This document shows, piece by piece, positions 25,972 through 32,232 of a stretch of 32,232 nucleotides of DNA. Within the stretch, counting starts at the first letter, position 1; each line of letters opens with the position of its first letter. Origin of the DNA: Kiritimatiellia bacterium (GTDB taxonomy: Bacteria > Verrucomicrobiota > Kiritimatiellia > RFP12 > UBA3636). Both the position numbers and the translations under genes were made by a program. The notes under the pieces are model-generated. The model did no database searches. It worked only from the letters and a program-made list of their open reading frames with translations, and had not been told where the DNA came from. The DNA is taken from assembly GCA_017481725.1 (NCBI GenBank), contig JAFUOX010000098.1, positions 107,168-139,399 on the forward strand, given 5' to 3'.

Positions 25972-26580
25972 TTATTCAAAATGACTTGAAACCAGCTTGT
26001 TTATCTCTAGCCAGTTGCTAACACGTGTAATTGGATGTGTTGTATTTGTTGGGTTATATTTCTTGTTCCAAGGGCGTGTAATAATTGCAGAAGGGCATAG
26101 CTCTAACTGAGAAATTAATTCAAATGCATTTGGTGCATCATCAAGAGCAAACCTTACATCCATTTCCTTTAGCTTTGGAAATGGTGTAATAAGCTTATCT
26201 TCGTAGCAAGAATAAAGTGTGCCATATTTATCAACATGGATTATTGGTATATCAATCAGTCCCTCTGCTTCAAGCCATTTACGTGTAGCTTCGTTTGTAT
26301 AGGTAGGACGCCCTGTAACAATGGTTGGCTCCCAACCCTTGCTCTGCCACTGTTTGATGACATTTGCTGCATGTGGAAAAATTTTTATTTTGAGCAATTC
26401 TGTTTCGTGAAAAGCTCGCATATATGTGCGATATTCTTCTTCGGTTAGTTTAAAAGATACACGCAAATCGTAGTCAATCATATCCTCTTCTGTATAAGGC
26501 CGATTGAACATATTTGCCGCAAATTCTGTTAGCCTAGTGGCTGTATAACAAACGGTATCATCAAGATCTATATATATCAT
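25972..26580 (-). CDS. HAD-superfamily phosphatase, 5'(3')-deoxyribonucleotidase-like
   Basis: This is a 202-aa protein. HAD motif I is YIDLDDTV (D5 nucleophile, D7 acid/base), motif II is IVTGRP (T89-G90-R91), a candidate motif III Lys lies at 129 or 136, and motif IV is ALDDAP (D147, D148). The helical cap between motifs I and II (about 15-65) and the overall size match the NT5C/deoxyribonucleotidase-like group, whose members dephosphorylate nucleotides or small phosphorylated molecules. Actual substrate is unknown. GAGGAA precedes the ATG, and a TTTACT-N17-TATAAT promoter lies upstream. It heads a two-gene unit with the FAD oxidoreductase. Confidence 0.82.
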   Translation of the reverse strand: MIYIDLDDTVCYTATRLTEFAANMFNRPYTEEDMIDYDLRVSFKLTEEEYRTYMRAFHETELLKIKIFPHAANVIKQWQSKGWEPTIVTGRPTYTNEATRKWLEAEGLIDIPIIHVDKYGTLYSCYEDKLITPFPKLKEMDVRFALDDAPNAFELISQLELCPSAIITRPWNKKYNPTNTTHPITRVSNWLEINKLVSSHFE

Positions 26581-26617
26581 TATTAGATTCCTCGTTTGAG
26601 GGTTAAATTTTCAGAAA

Positions 26618-26646
26618 ATTATATCACTTTCATGGGCAGAAGTAAA
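26618..26646 (-). promoter_or_regulatory. Predicted promoter of the HAD/FAD-oxidoreductase unit
   Basis: On the minus strand TTTACT (26646-26641), a 17-base spacer and a perfect TATAAT (26623-26618) lie 38 bases before the HAD start codon. Confidence 0.62.
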
Positions 26647-26737
26647 ACTCTTTGAAAAGACTTTTTGATTAGAGTGTGTAGCCCATGAGCTCTATGCCTG
26701 TATGCTGCTCATTGGTGCAGGTATTAGGGCTCTCTAT

Positions 26738-27841
26738 CTATAATTCCCCTGTTTCAACCGGAATTTCTATCTCATCAAGTGCTTTTTTCAAAGCTTCAGG
26801 TATCTCTTCCTCCAATGGAACAGGTTCCCCACGTTCAATTGTGTATCGATTAAATTGTTCATGTCTATAAACTAGAATGCCAGTAGCATCAGTAATATAA
26901 ACACTTATAGGGTATTCAACCTTGTTAGGAAGCTTCCCCAATAAAACAGGTTCCTCCGGAAGAGCATCGTATTGCTGCCCTAAAAGCCGCTCAAAATTCT
27001 TGTCAAACACACTAACGCAGGCTTTAAAACGCTGCCCGACAGGTTGAGAAATAAATATTTCTCCAGCAGATAATGCACCAGGATGCCTTATCGCATTAAT
27101 TGAAAAGGTTAGCCTGTTGCCAATGGCTTTTTGTTGCTTCAAAAGCCTAAAATCGGTCTTTGTATTTAGCTTGTTAATTGTATCAGCTTTTGGTGAAAAA
27201 CCAATTTTTACTCCAGCAGTTGAGCATAGTGCTTTTTGGGCTTCTGCGTTGTTCTCATCTGGAAATGTTATAGCTTCAGGTGCAAAATTAAGCTTTTCTT
27301 TCATTAAATTGATTTCGGACTTAATCTCAGATGCTAATTTATATTGCGATGATGATAGCTTTAAACCATAGCTATATACATCAGCTTCTCTAAATGCGAC
27401 TAGCTCTTCTTTTGTTGCAAGCTCAGGAAAGCTCTTATTATTTATCTCTCTTAGTTGCTCCTCTGGTATGCAGATTGTTGCACTAAAATTATAGTTTGTT
27501 AGAATGGATGCAGCATAATTTATAGTGCTTTTATCAATGCTTTCAATGGCAATTATTATTGGGTTTTCAGGTAATGTCTTTCCCCAAGCCTTATAGGCTC
27601 GTAGGTCTCTTGGTGTAATAGTTTGATAGCCATTAATAGATAAATCAGAAATTTGAGAGTGAAAAATGTTTCGTGATATTTCGTTAGAGGAATTTGGTAT
27701 CTCAACTATCTGCTCATAAACAATGACAGGGAGCTCTAATTCTGGTAAAAAGAAAAGTGCACGTACCTTGAGAAATGCCAATGCAATAATTAAGCCTATA
27801 CTCAAATAAATTGTATAGTGTTTTACAACCTTTAAATTCAT
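26738..27841 (-). CDS. Membrane-anchored polysaccharide-deacetylase-like protein, degenerate active site
   Basis: This is a 367-aa protein. A single N-terminal membrane segment lies at about 10-27. Residues about 36-250 follow the plan of an extracytoplasmic NodB-type deacetylase: PVIVYEQI (usual VLxYHxV), FHSQISDLSINGYQTIT, DLRAYKAWGKTLPENPIIIA, and AASILTNYNFSATICI. The usual metal/catalytic TFDDG is replaced here by AIESID (98-103), the usual H(S/T)xxH is absent near 155-165, and the later YPYG is ITFPDEN (191-197). No deacetylase activity is expected; it looks like a pseudoenzyme that may bind glycan or a partner. The C-terminal part (about 255-367) is a beta-rich extension of unknown type ending in an acidic tail. 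AGGGGG precedes the ATG, 9 bases after the YdbH-like gene, in the same operon. Confidence 0.7.
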   Translation of the reverse strand: MNLKVVKHYTIYLSIGLIIALAFLKVRALFFLPELELPVIVYEQIVEIPNSSNEISRNIFHSQISDLSINGYQTITPRDLRAYKAWGKTLPENPIIIAIESIDKSTINYAASILTNYNFSATICIPEEQLREINNKSFPELATKEELVAFREADVYSYGLKLSSSQYKLASEIKSEINLMKEKLNFAPEAITFPDENNAEAQKALCSTAGVKIGFSPKADTINKLNTKTDFRLLKQQKAIGNRLTFSINAIRHPGALSAGEIFISQPVGQRFKACVSVFDKNFERLLGQQYDALPEEPVLLGKLPNKVEYPISVYITDATGILVYRHEQFNRYTIERGEPVPLEEEIPEALKKALDEIEIPVETGEL

Positions 27842-27850
27842 ATTTCCCCC

Positions 27851-29455
27851 TTATTTTCTATCATTTAAAATACCCTGACTTCGGAGACCAATATTCAAAA
27901 GCTTCTCTATGCCGCCATGTATGTTAACATTTAGCTCCACAGGAATAGTGCTTTTTTGCTGGTGCGATGATCCTTCTATTTGAAGCTGAAGAGATTGTTC
28001 AGAGTATCCGCCGTCTATAAGCTCAAGCCTAATTACTGAATAGTCTAGGTCAGACAATGCAATGCCTAAATCAGAGCATGTTTGCTCTGGAATTCCGCTT
28101 GTAAGCAATGCCTCCTGGAGTAGCTTTGTGTCGGTAAGCTTTAGCTTGCCAGTAATACCAGGCTTGGAGAATAAATACGCATTGTGAAGCTTTAGCTTTT
28201 TGCCTTGATATATGGTAACAGGTAACTTTCCATGTAGTGAGCCAGAGCCAGTTCCCTCTAAATTTGGAAGAGCAGTAATTAACTCATTAAGCTTTATGTC
28301 ATCAACAAAGATTGTAAAGCCAGCATTGAGATGATTAAAGTTTAGATAAAGAGCATAAACACTAAGAGTTCCTCCAAATGCATTGATGCTTCCCTCAGAA
28401 AGTAGTAGCTGATCTTCATCTGCCAAAACCTTAAATTTGCCGTTGCTAAGCTTAAGCTGGTCTATGCATACCTCTTTAATATAAATTGGGATGGAATGCA
28501 GAACCCACCTCTCGCCAAGTCCGCTTAGGTGAATACTAACAAAACCCTTGTTAAGCACGAGCTGCATGTTTTTCTCCATTGCGATGCTAGTATCAAAATC
28601 GTTGAGTCTAACAACTAAATCCCATGCAGGTAATTTCGTGCTGGTTGAAAGCTTGACGGATAATTTAGAATAAATCTCTGTGTAGAGGGAATTAATTAGA
28701 TTTTGTTTGTCTAATTTTGAAAATAATCGTTCTAAATATGGATCATTCTTTGAAACAACACTGTTTAGGGTTGCACTAATATCTACTACATTGTTTGTGA
28801 ATGAAAGACTTGTTCCGAGCTTAAGGTTTGTGTCTGGAATTATTAATTCACCCGACCCCTTGGGTGCCTCTGTATAGCAATCAGTAACTTTATAATTTAG
28901 TACAAATGTTGGGGTAGGGAAGTCATCCTTAAGCTTGGGATTTATTGAGCCATCAAAAATAAGTGTTCCATTTTTTATATCAAAGCTTAAGCTAGAAGTG
29001 TAATTTCCTCCAAGAAGCTCTCCATTTAAGCTGCCAGTATAATAATTGTCTTTGTTTTCTATGCTAAGCTTTAATGTCGCTTGTGTTGAAATAAGCTTTT
29101 CTTTAAGCTCTACAGGAAGAATATCTGTAAATTCAGCACACGACTCTGCCACAAAAATAGATTTAATCTCTTTTTTTATGAGAGAGATAGGCGAGTATTT
29201 TGCTTCGATTTCTGGACAATTTATTTTTATGCCATTAGATTCAAAGGATAAATTGTTAATTTGAGTTGAGAAAAGAGTCACATGTTGTGTTGTTATTTGT
29301 GGTTGAGTCAACCCTGCATCGAGCATTGCAGAGCTAGCGATAGAATCAACTATTCTAGGTAATAACCAATAAGGCAGTGCAACAAACAAAAATAATAGGA
29401 GTATTAGACAAATGATAGTAATCCAAACAAAACGTTTTTTTGTCTTTTTTTCCAT
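27851..29455 (-). CDS. YdbH-like (AsmA/TamB-type) envelope protein
   Basis: This is a 534-aa protein. One membrane helix (about 10-32) anchors a periplasmic chain of long beta-strands. The region about 385-440 (EGTGSGSLHGKLPVTIYQGKKLKLHNAYLFSKPG) matches the conserved C-terminal signature of YdbH, including the glycine-rich turn and the following strand. YdbH, TamB and YhdP form long hydrophobic-groove bridges thought to move phospholipids to the outer membrane. E. coli YdbH is about 880 aa, so this is a short version; no YnbE-like lipoprotein gene is adjacent. AGGAG precedes the ATG. It sits between xseA (32 bases upstream) and the deacetylase-like gene (9 bases downstream). The family call is from pattern recognition and should be checked by profile search. 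Confidence 0.72.
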   Translation of the reverse strand: MEKKTKKRFVWITIICLILLLFLFVALPYWLLPRIVDSIASSAMLDAGLTQPQITTQHVTLFSTQINNLSFESNGIKINCPEIEAKYSPISLIKKEIKSIFVAESCAEFTDILPVELKEKLISTQATLKLSIENKDNYYTGSLNGELLGGNYTSSLSFDIKNGTLIFDGSINPKLKDDFPTPTFVLNYKVTDCYTEAPKGSGELIIPDTNLKLGTSLSFTNNVVDISATLNSVVSKNDPYLERLFSKLDKQNLINSLYTEIYSKLSVKLSTSTKLPAWDLVVRLNDFDTSIAMEKNMQLVLNKGFVSIHLSGLGERWVLHSIPIYIKEVCIDQLKLSNGKFKVLADEDQLLLSEGSINAFGGTLSVYALYLNFNHLNAGFTIFVDDIKLNELITALPNLEGTGSGSLHGKLPVTIYQGKKLKLHNAYLFSKPGITGKLKLTDTKLLQEALLTSGIPEQTCSDLGIALSDLDYSVIRLELIDGGYSEQSLQLQIEGSSHQQKSTIPVELNVNIHGGIEKLLNIGLRSQGILNDRK

Positions 29456-29487
29456 AGTTAAGTGCTCCTAAATTGATTAAATAGACT

Positions 29488-30915
29488 CTAAAAATCAAGA
29501 GTCATTTGTTCTGCTTGTGGGGTATCAGCCTGCATGCTGCGTTTTGGTAAGCGTGGTCGCGATAAATGTGAGTTAGATGGGTCGCTACTTACAACTGATT
29601 GGAAGGAACCATCTGCAAGCTCTGTTTTTACAATAGTGCCATCTGTAAGATTTTCAATGGAGCGAATTGTTTTGCCAGTTGCTGGATTGGTTACAATGCC
29701 ATAGCCTCGAGCAAGCACAGCCTTTGGATTGATGCTTTCCAAGCGAATAGATAGGTTATCTAGCTTGTGCTGGTTTTTTGTTATTTGATTTTCAAAGGCA
29801 CGGACTTGTGCTTGGTTTGTTCGTTCAAGCTTTTGTTTAAAATTGTTTAACGCTTGCACAGCACCATGAAGCATTGTTGGGATTGATGAATTAAGTCTTA
29901 ATTTAATCCCGCTAATTCGATTGTACATTGCGTTATGCATTTGCTGAGAGAGCATATCTACATGCTGTTGGTGCTGATTAATTAATAAACCAGGTTGAGT
30001 GAATAGCTTGCTGTCTGCTGCTGCCTTAAGCCTTGTTCGGAGCAACTGAAGGCGAATGCCCATTGCATTTGTAATTCGTTGATTTGCTGCACTTAAGGTG
30101 TTTAGCAAATCCTCCATTTGCCCACAAACCATCTCTGCCGCTGCAGATGGAGTTGGAACACGCAAATCTGCAGCAAAATCACAAATAGTAAAATCTGTTT
30201 CATGTCCAACTGCAGAAATCACTGGTATGCGTGAATTGTATACAGCTCTTGCCACAATTTCTTCATTGAAGCACCATAAATCCTCCATGCTACCACCGCC
30301 GCGACCAACAATGATAACGCTTGGCGGATTTGGCAATGAGTTTAGCAACTCAATCCCCTCAACAATTTCCTCAGCAGCACCTTCTCCCTGAACTCTAGCC
30401 GGTGCAAGAAGTATGTGCATATTAGGAAAGCGGCGGCGCGTGACATTGAGCATATCGCGTATTACTGCACCTGTAGGTGAAGTAACAATGCCTACATATG
30501 TTGTAAAATCAGGAATAGGGCGCTTGTGCTCTTGATCAAAAATACCCTCTGCTTGTAAGCGATTTTTAAGCTCAAGAAATTTGAGCATTAAATCACCTTC
30601 TCCAGTTTGTTCAATAGAGCGAACATTTAATTGATATGAACCACGTGGCTCATAAACCGAGACACTGCCACGAGCTCTTAGCTTTAGTCCATTTTTTAAA
30701 GGTATTGTTTTTGCATAAATACTGCGAGAATAACCAAATAAGGTGCAGCTAATCTGTGCCCCTGCGTCTTTAAGAGAGAAATAGGCATGCCCCGATGCAT
30801 GGAGCGTCAGGTTCGATACTTCTCCCTCTACCCACACATTGGTTATTGTACTTTCTAGTAAGTACTTTATGCGCTTGGTTAACTCTAAGACGGTTTCTGG
30901 TTTTTGCTCTGCCAT
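29488..30915 (-). CDS. xseA: Exodeoxyribonuclease VII large subunit
   Basis: This is a 475-aa protein, close to the 456 of E. coli XseA. The N-terminal OB fold (about 5-105, WVEGEVSNLTLHASGHAYFSLKD) binds single-stranded DNA. The nuclease domain contains TSPTGAVIRD (D154), GRGGGSMEDLW (204-214, R205) and SAVGHETDFTICDFAAD (H238, D241), the positions needed for catalysis in E. coli. A long coiled-coil stretch (about 265-400) is the site where small XseB subunits bind. ARGYGIVTNPATGKTI near the end is the usual C-terminal motif. The enzyme degrades single-stranded DNA into short oligonucleotides. No xseB is visible in the window. The start lacks an obvious Shine-Dalgarno sequence. It lies 23 bases behind the YmdB-family gene in the same operon. 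Confidence 0.95.
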   Translation of the reverse strand: MAEQKPETVLELTKRIKYLLESTITNVWVEGEVSNLTLHASGHAYFSLKDAGAQISCTLFGYSRSIYAKTIPLKNGLKLRARGSVSVYEPRGSYQLNVRSIEQTGEGDLMLKFLELKNRLQAEGIFDQEHKRPIPDFTTYVGIVTSPTGAVIRDMLNVTRRRFPNMHILLAPARVQGEGAAEEIVEGIELLNSLPNPPSVIIVGRGGGSMEDLWCFNEEIVARAVYNSRIPVISAVGHETDFTICDFAADLRVPTPSAAAEMVCGQMEDLLNTLSAANQRITNAMGIRLQLLRTRLKAAADSKLFTQPGLLINQHQQHVDMLSQQMHNAMYNRISGIKLRLNSSIPTMLHGAVQALNNFKQKLERTNQAQVRAFENQITKNQHKLDNLSIRLESINPKAVLARGYGIVTNPATGKTIRSIENLTDGTIVKTELADGSFQSVVSSDPSNSHLSRPRLPKRSMQADTPQAEQMTLDF

Positions 30916-30938
30916 AATTAGCCAGTGGTTTATTTAAA

Positions 30939-31721
30939 TTATTTTTCTTCAAAATAGCGTACGGCCTGAATAGAAGTTGTCTTGCCAGTAACTCTGTCAA
31001 TATCAAAGATACAGCCTTCTAATACAGCAGGTCCTTCAGCAACAGAGAAGAAAGAAGGCATACCAGTCATAAAACGCTTTTCTACAGGGGCAATTTCTCT
31101 ACCTATTACAGAATTAATTGGACCCGTCATTCCAAGATCGGTTATATATCCTGTCCCTTTTGGAAGAATTTTTGCGTCAGAGGTTTGCACATGGGTGTGC
31201 GTGCCAAAGACAGCTGCAACCTTACCATCAAGATGCCAACCCATACAAATCTTTTCAGAGGTTGCTTCAGCATGAAAATCCACAAGCACAACACTTCCAC
31301 GTGGAATTGTTTTATCCACTAACTCATCAACCTTTTTGAAAGGGCAGTCTGCCGGATTCATAAAGGTGCGACCCATAAGACTAATTACGGTTACAGCTCC
31401 AAGTGATGTTTGGATTGTTGCCCAACCCTTGCCCAAACAGCCTTCTGGCATGTTGGCAGGACGCACGATGCGCTTGTCCTTGTCAATCAACGCATAGGAT
31501 GTCTTTTGATCCCATGTGTGATCACCAAGTGTGATAAGATCTGCTCCTGCAGTAAATAGCTCTTCAGCAATAGCATCTGTAATGCCTTTGCCGGCAGCTG
31601 CATTTTCTGCATTCACAATCACTGCATGTACTGCACCACTATCCTTAAGCTCTTTGACCTTTGCCTTAAAAATTCGTCTTCCAGGAGAACCAACAACATC
31701 TCCAATACATAGTATACGCAT
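30939..31721 (-). CDS. ymdB: YmdB-family metallophosphoesterase (TIGR00282)
   Basis: This is a 260-aa protein matching the YmdB family along its length: MRILCIGDVVG start, VNAENAAAGKGIT, DLITLGDHTWD, IRPAN-like IVRPANMPEG, VDFHAEATSEK, VFGTHTHVQTSD, TDLGMTG. The family hydrolyses cyclic nucleotides with a two-metal centre. The ligands known in B. subtilis YmdB are D8, E39, N40, N67, H68, H150, H175 and H177. Here D8, E39, N40, H68, H150, H175 and H177 are at identical positions, while residue 67 is Asp. GAGGAA precedes the ATG, and it is the first gene of the operon ymdB-xseA-YdbH-like-deacetylase-like. The start is at 31721, with a promoter candidate at 31758-31786. No other start is needed. 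Confidence 0.92.
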   Translation of the reverse strand: MRILCIGDVVGSPGRRIFKAKVKELKDSGAVHAVIVNAENAAAGKGITDAIAEELFTAGADLITLGDHTWDQKTSYALIDKDKRIVRPANMPEGCLGKGWATIQTSLGAVTVISLMGRTFMNPADCPFKKVDELVDKTIPRGSVVLVDFHAEATSEKICMGWHLDGKVAAVFGTHTHVQTSDAKILPKGTGYITDLGMTGPINSVIGREIAPVEKRFMTGMPSFFSVAEGPAVLEGCIFDIDRVTGKTTSIQAVRYFEEK

Positions 31722-31757
31722 AGTATTCCTCTTTCTTCAAAACTTTATATATATTTT

Positions 31758-31786
31758 ACTATAAAAAATAATAAATGTATAGTAAA
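31758..31786 (-). promoter_or_regulatory. Promoter candidate for the ymdB-xseA operon, with dyad symmetry
   Basis: On the minus strand TTTACT (31786-31781), 17 bases, and TATAGT (31763-31758) lie about 37 bases before the ATG. The two boxes sit inside a 9-bp inverted repeat (TTTACTATA 31755-31763, TATAGTAAA 31778-31786), so the same arrangement reads as a promoter on the plus strand. Confidence 0.5.
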
Positions 31787-31915
31787 CACGAAAAGTTTTT
31801 GTTCATTTTGTGTATGTTATTTGAATTTATCTCCGCAGAGCCGCGGAGCCCGCAAATGACATTCAGACATTTAGATGTGAGGCCATTGTTTTTTGCTGTC
31901 GCGTCTAATCTCGTC

Positions 31916-32110
31916 CGCTGCGTCCTCCGCGTCGCAGCGTCCCTTTGGCGTCTCGTGCATCACATATACTGATTTATCGCTGGCGCTCCAGCCTTCGGCG
32001 AAACGGGGAGCACACGTAGTGTGGTTTTTCGGAGGCTCGGAGACTCGGAGCTTATGCATGTGATGGCTAAAAGTGCGAAAAAGGGACGCAGAGACGCGGA
32101 GGACGCAGAG
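31916..32110. repeat. Palindromic element with 31-bp terminal inverted repeats
   Basis: Bases 31916-31946 and 32080-32110 are reverse complements at 28 of 31 positions (core CTGCGTCCTCCGCGTC), 133 bases apart. The enclosed segment carries copy 4 of the CCTTCGGCGAAAC repeat. It has the shape of a small non-autonomous mobile element (MITE-like); no transposase or target duplication is visible. Confidence 0.65.
31992..32010 (+). repeat. CCTTCGGCGAAAC repeat, copy 4
   Basis: CCTTCGGCGAAACGGGGAG, preceded by an ATACTGATTTATCGCTGGCG-type lead-in shared with copies 2 and 3. Confidence 0.75.
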
Positions 32111-32232
32111 GTCGCAGGGCTTGCGTGGTGGTTTCTGTGATAACACTACCGCTTGTCGTTGCCTAGTTTTGCTCTTGTTGTCGCAAAGGCAACTTCCAAG
32201 CGCTAGTGTGTTCGACCCCAAAGAAGGCAAAG

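Larger units (their letters stand above)
31722..32232. other. Repeat-rich spacer at the right window edge
   Basis: No credible gene. It holds the symmetric ymdB promoter, a 6-bp inverted repeat CTCCGC/GCGGAG (31831-31848), copy 4 of the CCTTCGGCGAAAC repeat, and a 31-bp inverted repeat around it. Two frames here (31775-31972 plus, 31871-32230 minus) are made of repeat sequence, lack ribosome-binding sites, and are not called. Confidence 0.65.

Noticed and set aside
26640..26737. AGCCC/GGGCT and ATGAGC/GCTCAT pairs after the leftward operon as a terminator
   Set aside because: The stems are separated by a 14-base bulge and there is no T-tract on the minus strand.
31775..31972. 65-codon plus-strand frame downstream of the symmetric promoter
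   Set aside because: Starts like a signal peptide (MYSKHEKFLFILCMLFEF) but has no ribosome-binding site and runs straight into repeat sequence; probably chance.
31871..32230. 119-codon minus-strand frame
   Set aside because: It is entirely repeat sequence (including both 31-bp arms), lacks a ribosome-binding site, and its Arg/Cys/Ser-rich translation is typical of translated GC-rich repeats.

Overview
The window is about 32 kb of AT-rich bacterial chromosome. It looks like a member of the Verrucomicrobiota / Kiritimatiellota / Lentisphaerota assemblage, probably gut-associated. This is an inference from gene content: large secreted DUF2341/LamG/beta-helix proteins, BspA-type leucine-rich repeats, huge secreted proteins with thrombospondin-3-like calcium repeats, and a YdbH-like AsmA-family protein implying a diderm envelope. 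No rRNA or tRNA gene is visible to confirm it.

Layout. (1) Positions 1-4686: a truncated leftward secreted protein gene diverges from a rightward secreted beta-helix protein gene, which is followed after 18 bases by an AraA/FucI-type sugar isomerase gene. (2) 4687-5142: intergenic repeats and an operator-like array. (3) 5143-13069: a type I restriction-modification operon in the order Fic/winged-helix regulator, hsdM, hsdS, a two-TM membrane protein, hsdR. hsdR is broken by a one-base deletion near 12155. (4) 13178-20304: a tightly packed three-gene cassette of exported proteins of unknown role. The 1504-aa member ends in a zincin-like domain whose first zinc-binding His is Asn. (5) 20305-22807: repeat-rich spacers around a second secreted beta-helix gene. 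(6) 22808-24604: a cytoplasmic GH2 glycosidase with its own strong promoter and a candidate operator. (7) Leftward genes: an HAD-type phosphatase followed by an FAD oxidoreductase, converging on GH2 at a bidirectional terminator; and upstream of them an operon ymdB-like, xseA, YdbH-like, degenerate polysaccharide deacetylase. (8) 31722-32232: repeat-rich spacer running to the window edge.

The main structural observation is that regions 3 and 4 together (about 15.3 kb) lie between two same-orientation copies of a 70-base repeat (4950-5019 and 20331-20400, 67 of 70 identical). The R-M operon and the secreted cassette may therefore be one removable island. Within it, base composition changes sharply inside hsdS and hsdR, which suggests a mosaic origin. 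A second, unrelated repeat family with the core CCTTCGGCGAAAC occurs four times in the spacers at 22.3-22.6 kb and 32.0 kb.

Functionally, the window combines surface/exported proteins, sugar metabolism (isomerase, GH2, possibly the oxidoreductase), defence (R-M plus Fic) and a conserved housekeeping block (YmdB-type phosphodiesterase, exonuclease VII, envelope lipid-transport-like protein).
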